Part shown: piece after piece, positions 25,136-34,255 of the stretch
Numbering within the stretch: position 1 is the stretch's first letter
Layout: the number at the start of each line of letters is the position of its first letter
Assembly (NCBI RefSeq): GCF_900119365.1
Contig: NZ_FPJO01000010.1
Location: 213,816 to 276,164, forward strand
Source of the DNA: Streptomyces atratus
GTDB lineage: Bacteria > Actinomycetota > Actinomycetes > Streptomycetales > Streptomycetaceae
Direction: 5' to 3'
DNA: 62,349 nt
Position numbers and translations under genes: made by a program
Notes under the pieces: model-generated
Database searches by the model: none
What the model was told of the DNA's origin: nothing
What the model saw: only the letters and a program-made list of their open reading frames with translations

Positions 25136-25311
25136 ACCCGATCACCGGCCCGCGGTCCGCCTTGGCGTGTTCCGGTCGGCCATCGGACCAACTCGGCTCC
25201 CCGAAGCATCAGTTCCGCGTCATCTGACGCGGCATGAGGCAACCCCTGAGCTTCACTCTCCGTCCTCCGGGAGTGGGGGCCCGGAGATCTCCGGGGAGTT
25301 CGAGAAGGCCG

Positions 25312-28149
25312 ATGACCAGGAGGACCACCTTGATCCGTGTCTCGCGCACGGTTACCGCCGCACTGGCGGTACTCACCCTGACCGTGGGATGGCCGGAGCC
25401 GGCGCGCGCATCGCCGCAACCGGCTCACACACAGCGTTCCATCGATTCCATATCTTCCGCGGCGCCCTCCGCGCCGCGGCAAGAGCCGGACGGCCGGCTC
25501 CCGGCGGGCTGGCGGATCACCGGTACGGGAGCCGGGAAGCAACTCGTCTGGACCTCGCCCGACCCCGTGCCCATGGGTGATGCCCGGGTCGAGTTCTACG
25601 CCGGGGACAAGCTCCTGGGCCGGCCGGTGGCCACGCGTGACCGGCGGGCATTCCGACTGAGACTCGACGGCGCGCGCATCGCACCGGCGACGGGTCTCAA
25701 GGTGCTGGCGGGCGGTCGCCGTCTCGACGCGTCCGGAGCGCGGCGGGCCCCGGACGCCCGCAGGACCACCGAGGCGGCGCAGCCGGCGGCGCCCCTTCCG
25801 GCGAACCCGGTCGACCCCGGCGTACCGGGCAAGTACCGGACGGTCAGCGGTGAGTACGCCCTGAAGTCGGTGCGGATGCCCGGCTTCGCCGCTCCGGTGG
25901 AGATGCGCGCCGCGGTGGTGTCACCGGTCGGCGCGCCGGGACGGCGTCCGCTCGCGCTGTTCCTGCACGGCCGGCACTACACGTGTTTCGACGCCGAGGG
26001 CGAACAGGGCACCTCCTGGCCCTGCGAGGCGGGCACGCAGCCGGTGCCGAGCCATCGGGGCTATCTGCGCGACCAGAAGCTCCTGGCCTCCCAGGGCTAT
26101 GTCACGGTGTCCATCTCGGCCAACGGGATAAACGGGCAGGACGACATCGTCGACGACGGCGGCGCCCAGGCCCGCTCGTCCCTGGTGCGGCTGCACCTCG
26201 CCCATTGGGCGGACTGGGCCCAGGAGCGGACCGGGGCCCCCGCGGCCGTGCGCGCCGCACCGCCCGCCGACATGTCCAAGGTGCTGCTCATAGGCCACTC
26301 CCGGGGCGGAGAGGGCGTCAACCGGGCCGCGCTCGACAGCCTCTACCGGCCGCCCGCGGACCAGGACGGCTACCGGGGCCCGGTGCGCTGGCGGATACGC
26401 GGCACCGTGCTGATCGGTCCCACGATCTTCGGGCAGAACCCCGTTCCCGATGTGCCGTCCATGACCATCCTGCCGGGCTGCGACGGCGACGTGTCCGACC
26501 TCCAGGGCCAGATCTACGTCGACGGCACCCGCGGCGTCAGCCGGGGCGCCGCACTGCACAGCGCGGTCTACATGGTCGGCGCCAACCACAACTTCTTCAA
26601 CAGCGAGTGGACGCCGGGGCAGGCGAAGGCGCCCGCCGAAGACGACTTCTGGGCCGGCGACACCCCGGACCCGGTGTGCACGCCGGGCAAGAAGGCCCGG
26701 CTCACCGCCGCCCGGCAGCAGGCCGCCGGTGCCACGTACATCGCGGCGGCGGCCCGGCTGTTCGTCGCGGGTGACGACCGCGTACGGCCGCTGCTGGACG
26801 GCTCGGACCGGCGCGCGCCCTCGGCCGGCCCGGCGCGCGTGCTCAGCCACGCGGTCGGCGGGAAGCGGACGCCCGCGTTCCTGCCGGACACCTCGATGGC
26901 CGTGAGCGGTGGCCGGGTGTGCGCACAGGTGGATCCCGATCCGGGCCGTGCCTGTCTGCCGCCCGAAGGGAGCGCCGTCTCCCCGCACTTCGCCATGTGG
27001 GACACCGCGCGGGAGCCCGGCCGTTACGCGGTCGCGATGCGCTGGTCGAAGCCGGGCACCCCGGTGAGGATCAGCCCCGCCCGTCCGGTTTCCGTGGCGG
27101 GTTCCGAGTCGCTGGCGCTCCGGGTGATCGTGCCGCCCAACACCGACGGCACCCGCCTGGACGTCGCACTCACCGACACCAGGGGCCGACGGGTGACGCT
27201 CGGCGGGACCCGGATCGACGGACTGCCGGGCAGCGACCGGACCGCGTCCCACTGGGGCCGCGAGATCCGGGTGCCGCTCTCCGCCGCCGTGCGGAACAAG
27301 GTGGACCTGAAGCACGTGAAGACCCTGGAACTGACTCCGCGCAGCAGGTCGGGGCAGGCCTGGCTGGTCGACGCATGGGGCTGGCGCCCCGGTACGCCCG
27401 CGGTCCGGGCGGCCTCGCTGCCACGGGTGGACATCGGCCATCCGACGGTCGAGGAGGGTGACTCCGGGGTCCGTAGCTATCGCATCCCGGTGCGGGTCTC
27501 CGGACACAGCAGCGGCCGGGTCCGGCTTTTCGTCGCCGAGCCGGGCCAGGACGGGCCCGACTACCGGACGGTGACGGTGCGTCCGGGCAGCCACGCCCTC
27601 GATGTGCCGGTCGAGGTGCGGGGCAACACCCGCTTCGGCTACGACATCACGCACAGCGTGTTCGTCAAGGCGGTTCGCGGCGCGGTCGTCGGCTCCCACC
27701 TCGGCGGGCTGACCGTGAAGAACGACGATCCGATGCCCGAGGTCGAGGTGAAGCCGGTCGCGGACCAGGTCACCGAGGGGCAGAGCCTGCGCTGGCGGAT
27801 CTCGCTCTCCGAAACCGCCGATGTCGACATGGGCTCCGTCGGTTTCGACATCGTGCCGGTCGGACAGGGGGCGGAGCTGTCCACCCTGGATGTCGACGGG
27901 TCATGGCTGCGGGACACGTTCGGCGAGTCGCCGAGCCCGGCCCGGCCGCTGTCCAAGGTGGCGGAGATGCCGTATCTGCCGGTCAGCGTGCCCGCCGGTG
28001 AGCTGAGTACCGAGTTGACCGTGCCCACGGTCGCCGACGGGCTGAAGGAGCCGGAGGAATCCCTGCGGCTGCGGATGATCACCTACGACGACTCCTGGGA
28101 GCCGCAGGAGGGGCCGGTGTTCACCGGCACGGTGCGCGACGCGTCCTGA
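25312..28149 (+). CDS. Large secreted alpha/beta-hydrolase with Calx-beta-like C-terminus
   Basis: The protein has about 945 residues. A signal peptide (TVTAALAVLTLTVG, cleaved near ARA-SPQ) precedes a low-complexity linker. An alpha/beta-hydrolase domain covers roughly residues 190-500: LALFLHGRHYTC, the nucleophile elbow LLIGHSRGGEGVNRAAL, and a likely His in GANHNFFNSEW. Beta-sandwich segments follow, and the C-terminus has two Calx-beta-like stretches with DDPMPEVEVKP. An outer-face esterase or protease is plausible. ATG at 25312 or TTG at 25330, the latter behind AGGAGGACCACC, may be the start. Confidence 0.75.
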   Translation: MTRRTTLIRVSRTVTAALAVLTLTVGWPEPARASPQPAHTQRSIDSISSAAPSAPRQEPDGRLPAGWRITGTGAGKQLVWTSPDPVPMGDARVEFYAGDKLLGRPVATRDRRAFRLRLDGARIAPATGLKVLAGGRRLDASGARRAPDARRTTEAAQPAAPLPANPVDPGVPGKYRTVSGEYALKSVRMPGFAAPVEMRAAVVSPVGAPGRRPLALFLHGRHYTCFDAEGEQGTSWPCEAGTQPVPSHRGYLRDQKLLASQGYVTVSISANGINGQDDIVDDGGAQARSSLVRLHLAHWADWAQERTGAPAAVRAAPPADMSKVLLIGHSRGGEGVNRAALDSLYRPPADQDGYRGPVRWRIRGTVLIGPTIFGQNPVPDVPSMTILPGCDGDVSDLQGQIYVDGTRGVSRGAALHSAVYMVGANHNFFNSEWTPGQAKAPAEDDFWAGDTPDPVCTPGKKARLTAARQQAAGATYIAAAARLFVAGDDRVRPLLDGSDRRAPSAGPARVLSHAVGGKRTPAFLPDTSMAVSGGRVCAQVDPDPGRACLPPEGSAVSPHFAMWDTAREPGRYAVAMRWSKPGTPVRISPARPVSVAGSESLALRVIVPPNTDGTRLDVALTDTRGRRVTLGGTRIDGLPGSDRTASHWGREIRVPLSAAVRNKVDLKHVKTLELTPRSRSGQAWLVDAWGWRPGTPAVRAASLPRVDIGHPTVEEGDSGVRSYRIPVRVSGHSSGRVRLFVAEPGQDGPDYRTVTVRPGSHALDVPVEVRGNTRFGYDITHSVFVKAVRGAVVGSHLGGLTVKNDDPMPEVEVKPVADQVTEGQSLRWRISLSETADVDMGSVGFDIVPVGQGAELSTLDVDGSWLRDTFGESPSPARPLSKVAEMPYLPVSVPAGELSTELTVPTVADGLKEPEESLRLRMITYDDSWEPQEGPVFTGTVRDAS

Positions 28150-28181
28150 CCCGGGACACACACGGCGCGCCGTCCGTGAAC

Positions 28182-28214
28182 GTGGCACCGGCCCCGTGCA
28201 GGAGCCGGTGCCAC
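28182..28214. terminator. Bidirectional hairpin terminator
   Basis: GTGGCACCGGC and its perfect 11-bp complement enclose an 11-nt loop between the convergent hydrolase and uracil-DNA glycosylase genes. Confidence 0.65.
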
Positions 28215-28255
28215 TCGGGAATCGACGAAAGTGTGTGATGCCCGGACCGCTGACC

Positions 28256-28933
28256 CTAGGGCAGCCGCCAGTCGACTTCCTGGGCCCCCTGGCGCAGCAG
28301 GAGTTCATTGGTGCGGCTGAACGGGCGCGAGCCGAAGAAGCCCCGGTCCGCCGACATGGGCGAGGGGTGCGCGGACTCGATCGCCGGGAAGCCGTCGAGG
28401 AACGGCCGCAGGTTGCGGGCGTCGCGCCCCCACAGCACGGACACCAGCGGCTTGCCGCGTGCGGCCAGGGCCCGGATGGCCTGTTCGGTCACTTCCTCCC
28501 AGCCCTTGCCGCGGTGCGCGCCGGGTTTGCGGGGCGCTGTGGTGAGTGCCCTGTTCAGCAGCAGTACGCCCTGCCGCGTCCAGGGCGTCAGGTCGCCGTT
28601 CGACGGACGCGGAAGCCCCAGGTCCGTGTGCATTTCCCGGAAGATGTTCTCCAGGCTGCCGGGAACCTGAGGCACCTCGGGGGCCACGGAGAAGCTCAGC
28701 CCCATCGCCATTCCGGGTGTCGGGTAGGGGTCCTGACCGACGATCAGGACGCGTACCTCGTCGAAGGGCTGCTGGAACGCGCGCAGCACGTTCGCCCCGG
28801 CCGGCAGATAGGTGCGTCCCGCCGCCACCTCCGCGCGCAGGAAATCGCCCATCGCTGCGATGCGTCCGGCGACGGGGGCGAGTGCCTCGGCCCAGCCGGG
28901 CTCGACTACTTCATTCAACGGTCGTGGTGCCAC
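28256..28933 (-). CDS. ung: Uracil-DNA glycosylase, family 1
   Basis: The 225-residue enzyme removes uracil from DNA in base excision repair. VLIVGQDPYPTPGMAMGLSFS holds the water-activating motif GQDPYP, VLLLNRALTTAP the uracil-recognition LLLN segment, and SAHPSPMSADRGFFGSRPFS the HPSP DNA-intercalation loop. GTG at 28933 is used. It stands alone between a terminator and a divergent kinase gene. Confidence 0.93.
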   Translation of the reverse strand: MAPRPLNEVVEPGWAEALAPVAGRIAAMGDFLRAEVAAGRTYLPAGANVLRAFQQPFDEVRVLIVGQDPYPTPGMAMGLSFSVAPEVPQVPGSLENIFREMHTDLGLPRPSNGDLTPWTRQGVLLLNRALTTAPRKPGAHRGKGWEEVTEQAIRALAARGKPLVSVLWGRDARNLRPFLDGFPAIESAHPSPMSADRGFFGSRPFSRTNELLLRQGAQEVDWRLP

Positions 28934-29057
28934 GGAACGTCACTCTACCGGCGTACACGAACCGCCTCCGACCTCGAACTCGTACTCCCCCGGCCCGGGC
29001 TCGCGGTACTGGGGATAGGCTGCCGCCGTCCTTCCCCTTCCTTCCTGGAGTCGGCCC

Positions 29058-30134
29058 ATGAGCGCACCGCGGCGATCACCGGAAAGCCCTGCCGCCGGCG
29101 TGCGCGCGGACGGGACGGCGGCCGCATCGGGGCCGTTTGTGCTCGGCGTGGACTCGGGGGGTTCGGGGCTGCGCGTGGCGCTGGGCGCCGTCGGCGCGTC
29201 CGGCCCGGTGGCGACGACGGTCTGCGCCCGCCCGGTGCGCACCGGACCGGCCGGGATCGACGCGGGCCACCTGCTGGAACAGCTGCTGCCCGCCGTCCGC
29301 CGGCTGCTGGAGCGGTGCGGCGGCCGGGACGGTTCCGTGATCGACGCCGTGGCGATCGGCGCCGCCGGCATGGCGACGCTCGGCGGACAGTTGCGCGCGG
29401 AGCTCCCGTCGGCCCTGGAGGACGCGCTCGGGGTGCGGCGGCTGGCGCTGGCCGCCGATGCGGTGACCGCGTACGCCGGGGCGGTCGGTCAGCGCCCGGG
29501 GGCGGTCGTCGCGGCGGGCACGGGCATGATCGCGCTGGGTACGGATCTGACGGACTGGCGACGGGCCGACGGCTGGGGTCATCTGCTGGGCGACAGCGGC
29601 GGCGGGGCCTGGATCGGCCGGGCCGGTCTGGACGCCGCGATGCGTGCCCATGACGGCCGGCGCGGCGGGTCCGACGCTCTGCTGTCCCGGCTGGAGGCAG
29701 TGTTCGGGCCGGCGCCGGAGCTGCCCGGGCTGCTGTATCCGCGTACCGACCGGCCTGCCGTACTGGCCTCGTTCGCACCCGAGGTCGCCGCGTGCGGCGG
29801 CCACGATCCGGTCGCCGCGGGGATTCTGCGCGAGGCCGCGGAACACATCGCGGAGGCGGCCGCGGCGGTGTGCCCGGAGGCGGGCGCCGATGGCGAGCCG
29901 TGCGAAGTGGCACTGACGGGTGGCCTGTTCCGGATGGGCGAGCCGCTGCTCGCGCCCTTGCGCGAGGAGTTGTCCCGGCAGGTCCCGCAGGCACGGGCGG
30001 TCCCCGGTTCGGGTGATCCATTGACCGGTGCACTGTCCATCGCCCAGGCGCTGGCGACCGGGGATCTGCGGCTGCCCCGCCACCCGACGCTGCTCCGGGT
30101 CCTTGAGGAAGGGCCTGGGCAGAAGCCCGAGTAG
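29058..30134 (+). CDS. BadF/BadG/BcrA-type ATPase, N-acetylglucosamine kinase-like
   Basis: The 358-residue product belongs to the ASKHA superfamily. VLGVDSGGSGLRVAL is phosphate loop 1, VVAAGTGMIALG is phosphate loop 2, and EVALTGGLFRMGEPL the adenosine motif. GWGHLLGDSGGGAWIGRAGL is characteristic of the GlcNAc/GlcN kinase branch, so sugar phosphorylation in amino-sugar salvage is likely. The N-terminal 25 residues are low complexity, and an internal start is possible. No transport genes are adjacent. Confidence 0.85.
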   Translation: MSAPRRSPESPAAGVRADGTAAASGPFVLGVDSGGSGLRVALGAVGASGPVATTVCARPVRTGPAGIDAGHLLEQLLPAVRRLLERCGGRDGSVIDAVAIGAAGMATLGGQLRAELPSALEDALGVRRLALAADAVTAYAGAVGQRPGAVVAAGTGMIALGTDLTDWRRADGWGHLLGDSGGGAWIGRAGLDAAMRAHDGRRGGSDALLSRLEAVFGPAPELPGLLYPRTDRPAVLASFAPEVAACGGHDPVAAGILREAAEHIAEAAAAVCPEAGADGEPCEVALTGGLFRMGEPLLAPLREELSRQVPQARAVPGSGDPLTGALSIAQALATGDLRLPRHPTLLRVLEEGPGQKPE

Positions 30135-30239
30135 ACGCCGACAGAGCAGGACAGTCGACCAGTAAGCCGCCCATCGGATAAAAGCGGACAGATAACGCCT
30201 GTCCGGGCCCTCCCCGAACAGAGCCGCACCCAAAACCAG

Positions 30240-30245
30240 TAGCAT
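30240..30245 (+). promoter_or_regulatory. TAGCAT -10 box of a leaderless gene
   Basis: TAGCAT is 8 nt before the ATG at 30254; no Shine-Dalgarno sequence is present. Confidence 0.45.
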
Positions 30246-30253
30246 GCGGCGCC

Positions 30254-31177
30254 ATGAGCACCCCCACTGGGCCCGCTTCCGGCCTGCCTGTACGAATGCC
30301 GCGACCTCGCCAGTCCGGACGGCACCGCCGCCCGGAGCCCGTGGTCGCACCCGAGGGCGCTGCCGCGCTCGTTCTCGCCGTTCCCGGTACCCCCTCTCCG
30401 GCCACCCGCAGTCTGGCCGAAGAGGTGATCAGCATCGCCCGTTCCGAGCTGCCCGGCCTCAATGCCCGGATCGGCTACCTCGACGGTGACGACGCCGAGT
30501 ACCCCACGCTCTCCGCCGTCCTGTCCCACTGCGCCGCCGAGCGCGTCGCGCGCTTCGAGCAGGCGCAGGCCGCGGGCCGTGAGGTCGCCGAGCCCGAGGG
30601 GCCGTCCGCCGTCGTCGTGCCGCTGCTCGCGGGGCCGGACAGCGCCCTGATCCGGCGGATACGGCAGGCCGTGATGGACAGCGGTACGCAGGTCGAGCTG
30701 ACCGATGTGCTCGGCCCGCACCCGCTGCTCGCCGAGGCGCTGCACGTGCGGCTCTCCGAGGCCGGTCTGGCCCGCGCCGACCGGGCCAGGCTCTTCACGG
30801 TGGCCACGGCCGCCGACGGCATCGTGCTGGCCACGGTGGGCGGCGACGAGGCGGTGCAGGCGGCCGGGATCACCGGCATGCTGCTGGCCGCCCGGCTCGC
30901 GGTTCCGGTGATGGCCGCGGCGCTCGACGTCGAGGGTTCCGTCGCGTCGATCGCCGAGCAGCTCACCGACTCCGGCTCGGCGCAGCTCGCGGTGGCTCCG
31001 TACCTCGTCGGCCCGGAGGTGGCCGAGGGGCTGCTGGACGCCGCCGCGAAGGAGGCGGGCTGCGCGACGGCCGAGCCGCTCGGCGCGTACCCGGCGATCG
31101 GCAAGCTCGTGCTGTCGATGTACATGACGACGCTCGGCATCACGCCGGTCGCGCCGCAGGGCGCCCAGGCGCACTGA
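30254..31177 (+). CDS. Sirohydrochlorin chelatase (CbiX/SirB) family protein
   Basis: The 307-residue product has two alpha/beta CbiX-like repeats: ALVLAVPGTPSPATRSLAEEVI... with VVVPLLAGPDSALIRRIRQAV, then TVGGDEAV... with LAVAPYLVGPEVAEGLLDAA. The family inserts Fe, Co or Ni into tetrapyrroles. The usual N-terminal metal-ligand His (HG) is replaced by VPGTP here, and a long N-terminal extension of about 35 residues is present, so chelatase activity is uncertain. It is followed by a very strong terminator. Confidence 0.75.
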   Translation: MSTPTGPASGLPVRMPRPRQSGRHRRPEPVVAPEGAAALVLAVPGTPSPATRSLAEEVISIARSELPGLNARIGYLDGDDAEYPTLSAVLSHCAAERVARFEQAQAAGREVAEPEGPSAVVVPLLAGPDSALIRRIRQAVMDSGTQVELTDVLGPHPLLAEALHVRLSEAGLARADRARLFTVATAADGIVLATVGGDEAVQAAGITGMLLAARLAVPVMAAALDVEGSVASIAEQLTDSGSAQLAVAPYLVGPEVAEGLLDAAAKEAGCATAEPLGAYPAIGKLVLSMYMTTLGITPVAPQGAQAH

Positions 31178-31212
31178 CGCGTCGCCGGGTGCGCCCGGCG
31201 GACCGCCGGTCC

Positions 31213-31258
31213 ACGAACGCCGGACGAGCCCGGAGAACCGGGCCCGTCCGGCGTTCGT
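31213..31258. terminator. Strong bidirectional terminator, 21-bp stem
   Basis: A 21-bp stem starting ACGAACGCCGGACG, with one A-C mismatch, closes on the tetraloop AGAA between the convergent CbiX-like and lactonase genes. Confidence 0.8.
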
Positions 31259-31276
31259 GCTGTGCGCGGCACGACG

Positions 31277-32359
31277 TCAGGCGAAGATCACGCAGGATGC
31301 GGCAGGGGCGTCGAGCGAGCCCGCGCGGCTCGGAATGCCGCTCTCCGGGTCGATGTCGAACCAGGTGACGTCGCCGGACCGCTCGTTGGCCGCGTACAGC
31401 CGTCGGCCGGTGGGGTCGAGTGCGAGATCGCGCGGCCAGTGCCCGCCGCAGTCCACGGTCGTGACCAGTGCCGGCTTCTCGCCGGTCGCGTCGAGTGCGA
31501 GAACCGAGATGCTGTCGTGCCCCCGGTTGGCGGTCCAGAGGAACCGTCCGTCGTGCGAGACGACGACCTCGGAGGGGTAGGTCGCCGCGTCGTCGTCCTC
31601 CGCTCCCGCCGGCAGCACGGACGTCTCCCCGATCGGCTCCAGGACGCCCGCGGCGGCGTTCCACCTGCATGCGGTGACGGTCGGTTCGAGTTCGTTCAGG
31701 ACGTAGGCGTGGCCGCCGGCGGGGTGGAAGGCCAGATGGCGCGGGCCCGTGCCCGGCCGCAGTGCCGTCTCGCCGTGCAGCCGCAGCATCCCGGTCGTGG
31801 TGCCGAGTGCGCAGATCCGTATGGAGTCGGTCCCGAGGTCCACGCTGAGCACCCAGTTCCCCGACGGGTCGGGCAGCACCTGGTGGGCGTGCGGGGCCCG
31901 CTGCCGGTCGGCGTTCGGACCGCTGCCCTCGTGCTGGAGCACGGAGGCGACCGGGCCGAGGGAACCGTCCGGCCGTACGGGCAGGACGCTGACGCTGCCC
32001 GCGTCGTAGTTGGCGGTGAGCAGATGACCGCCGGCGAGCGCGAGATGGGTGGGGCCGCCGCCGTCCACCGGCCTGATCCCGTCGATGGGCCGCGGCACGT
32101 CGCCGGTGATGTCCAGGGCGGCTGCCGCGCCGTGCTCGGTCTCGCTGACCGCGTAGAGAGCGCCGCCACCCGGCCCCGGTCCGTGGCCCAGGGCGAGATA
32201 CGAGGGGTCGGGGACCGTGTCCGTGGCGCCGAGGACGGTCAGCGCCCCGGTCCCGTCGTCCACGGCGGCGACGGTGATTCCCCGTCCGCCCGCCGAGGTG
32301 AACGACCCGATGAATGCCCGTACCGCGCCGTTGTCGCTGCCCACCGCACTGCCGGTCAC
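31277..32359 (-). CDS. Lactonase family protein (6-phosphogluconolactonase, YkgB type)
   Basis: The 360-residue protein is a seven-bladed propeller of the Pgl/YkgB family. Repeated blade motifs such as PTHLALAGGHLLTANYDAGSVSVLPV, GPRHLAFHPAGGHAYVLNELE and WPRDLALDPTGRRLYAANERSGDVTWFDID are seen. APHAHQVLPDPSGNWVLSVDLG is also family-typical. It hydrolyses 6-phosphogluconolactone or another lactone. GTG at 32359 follows GAGGGG; the frame stays open further upstream. No signal peptide is visible. Confidence 0.87.
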   Translation of the reverse strand: MTGSAVGSDNGAVRAFIGSFTSAGGRGITVAAVDDGTGALTVLGATDTVPDPSYLALGHGPGPGGGALYAVSETEHGAAAALDITGDVPRPIDGIRPVDGGGPTHLALAGGHLLTANYDAGSVSVLPVRPDGSLGPVASVLQHEGSGPNADRQRAPHAHQVLPDPSGNWVLSVDLGTDSIRICALGTTTGMLRLHGETALRPGTGPRHLAFHPAGGHAYVLNELEPTVTACRWNAAAGVLEPIGETSVLPAGAEDDDAATYPSEVVVSHDGRFLWTANRGHDSISVLALDATGEKPALVTTVDCGGHWPRDLALDPTGRRLYAANERSGDVTWFDIDPESGIPSRAGSLDAPAASCVIFA

Positions 32360-32498
32360 CGCGTTTCCCCTCTCCGCCGACTGATCACGACGGTCCGTGC
32401 CGTCGTGATCTTCCTCGGCGACGGTAGCAGTCACCCGTCAGGTCCAGACCAGTGCCCCGGCTGCCGGCGGCGCCCACGAGAACGTGTCCGAGGGCGAT

Positions 32499-34004
32499 TC
32501 ACACGCCGATCAGCGGAGCTCGCGGGTCGCTGCGCAGCGGTGCGGCGAGTCCGGCCAGCGCCCGTTCCAGGCCGTGCAGATGGGCGAGCGCGGGCTCGGC
32601 CGCGGCCGTGTGCGGCGGGACGTCCGGTACGCCCGCCCGGTGCCGCGGGTCGGGGGCCGTCAGAGCCTCCACGGATGCCTCGACCCGCCAGCAGGCGGCG
32701 GCGAGGCGGGCGTCGTGGGATGCCTCCGGGTCCGCCGCGACGGAGGCCAGTCCGCGCACCTCGCGTGCGCAGTCGTCCAGCAGGGCGAGGACCTGACCGG
32801 CACGGGCCTTGCGGGCGCGCAGCGGGCTGAGCGGGTGCACCAGCGGGGCCAGCGACATCCGCACCCGGCCGAGCAGTGCCTCCAGCTCGGCGATCCGGGG
32901 TGCGGGATCGGCGGTCGGCGATCCCGAGAGCCGGGCGGCGGCTTCCGCGGTGCAGGCGTGCACACAGCGCAGGGCCCGCTGGATCCACGCGTCGGTCGTG
33001 GCGTGTGTGGTGACCGGCAGCACGAGCAGCACCGCGAGCATCGCGCCGAGCGCGCCCGCGCCGGTCTCCGTCAGACGCAGCACCAGCAGGGCGGGGTCCA
33101 GCACGCCGAGGAGTCCGTAGAGCGCCCCGGCCATCACCGTCACCGAGAACACCATCCAGGTGTAGGAGACCGCGGCGGTGTAGAAGATCCCGAAGACGCC
33201 GGCCGCGACCACGACCGCGGTGGGCACGGGCGCACCGTGCAGCGGTACGACGACGGCCAGGCCGATGGGTATGCCGACCAGTGTTCCCAGCACTCTGCGG
33301 AAGCCGCGCACCAGCGTCTCGCCGCGCGAGGCGGTGTTCACGAAGACCCACCATGTGGCGCCCACGGCCCAGTACCAGCGTTCCTCGGAGAGGACGAGTC
33401 CGGCCATCAGTGCGAAGGCGGCGCCCGCGGTGGCCTGGATCGCCTGGCGCGTGGTCGCCCGGCCCAGCCCCGTGCCGGTCACGGGGGCGGGGACGACGGG
33501 GGCGGGCTGCCGCCGCTCGTAGCACCACAGCCCGAAGCGGACGGTCGACGAGACGAGCAGGGAGAGCGCGACCGCCGAGTACAGCTCGGGCAATTGGCCG
33601 GGCAGGGTGTGGAGGAACTGCGTGGTGAAGAAGGCCATGAACGCGAACACGCCGAGCGAGTGGCCGCGCGGCCCCCATCGCCGGGCGTACACGCCCGCGC
33701 CGATGACCGCGAGGAAGGCCACGTCCCGGGCCACCGGGTAGTCGTGCAGCCCAGCCGCGAGGGCCAGCACGGGAAAGCCGGCGACGGGCAGCAGGGCCGT
33801 GGTGACCACCTGCCCCCGCACGGTGGTGTCCAGCACCGTGAACAGGGCCAGCAGCGCGGCGAGGCCGCCGGTGACGGCCGCGACGAGGGAGTGTCCGGCC
33901 AGACCGCACACCGCCACGGCCAGTCCGATACCGAGGACGGCCCGGACACTGCTGCGCAGCCTCGTCCGGCCCGGGTCCGGGGCAACGAACATCCTCTTCA
34001 GCAC
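32499..34004 (-). CDS. FUSC family membrane protein (aromatic acid exporter-like)
   Basis: The protein has about 500 residues and two sets of membrane helices, each of five or six (for example GIGLAVAVCGLAGHSLVAAVTGGLAALLALF and the later AVGATWWVFVN...GTLVGIPIGLAVVVPL region), followed by a long cytoplasmic helical domain. The YWAVGATWWVF and RGFRRVLGTLVGIPIG motifs define the second FUSC/YccS-like module. It probably exports aromatic or organic acids. GTG at 34004 lies 7 nt after GGGAG; a GTG at 34028 is also possible. Confidence 0.83.
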   Translation of the reverse strand: MLKRMFVAPDPGRTRLRSSVRAVLGIGLAVAVCGLAGHSLVAAVTGGLAALLALFTVLDTTVRGQVVTTALLPVAGFPVLALAAGLHDYPVARDVAFLAVIGAGVYARRWGPRGHSLGVFAFMAFFTTQFLHTLPGQLPELYSAVALSLLVSSTVRFGLWCYERRQPAPVVPAPVTGTGLGRATTRQAIQATAGAAFALMAGLVLSEERWYWAVGATWWVFVNTASRGETLVRGFRRVLGTLVGIPIGLAVVVPLHGAPVPTAVVVAAGVFGIFYTAAVSYTWMVFSVTVMAGALYGLLGVLDPALLVLRLTETGAGALGAMLAVLLVLPVTTHATTDAWIQRALRCVHACTAEAAARLSGSPTADPAPRIAELEALLGRVRMSLAPLVHPLSPLRARKARAGQVLALLDDCAREVRGLASVAADPEASHDARLAAACWRVEASVEALTAPDPRHRAGVPDVPPHTAAAEPALAHLHGLERALAGLAAPLRSDPRAPLIGV

Positions 34005-34255
34005 CAACTTGCTCCCGCTTCCGCGCACCGGCCCTGTACACCGGCTCCGTACACCGGCATGAAAAAGGCGCCGCGGAGATCCGCAGCGCCATCGACGGGT
34101 ACATCACAACATCCTTGCGGCCCATGGCTCAACCCGGACAGAGATCACTGAGCCATTGGCACAGCAACCGTCGGGTTTTCTGCGCCATGAGTAGGCCAAC
34201 GGACCGGCGGCCCACCGGCCGTGGCCGGTGGGCCGCACCGCCCCGCGGCGGCTGC

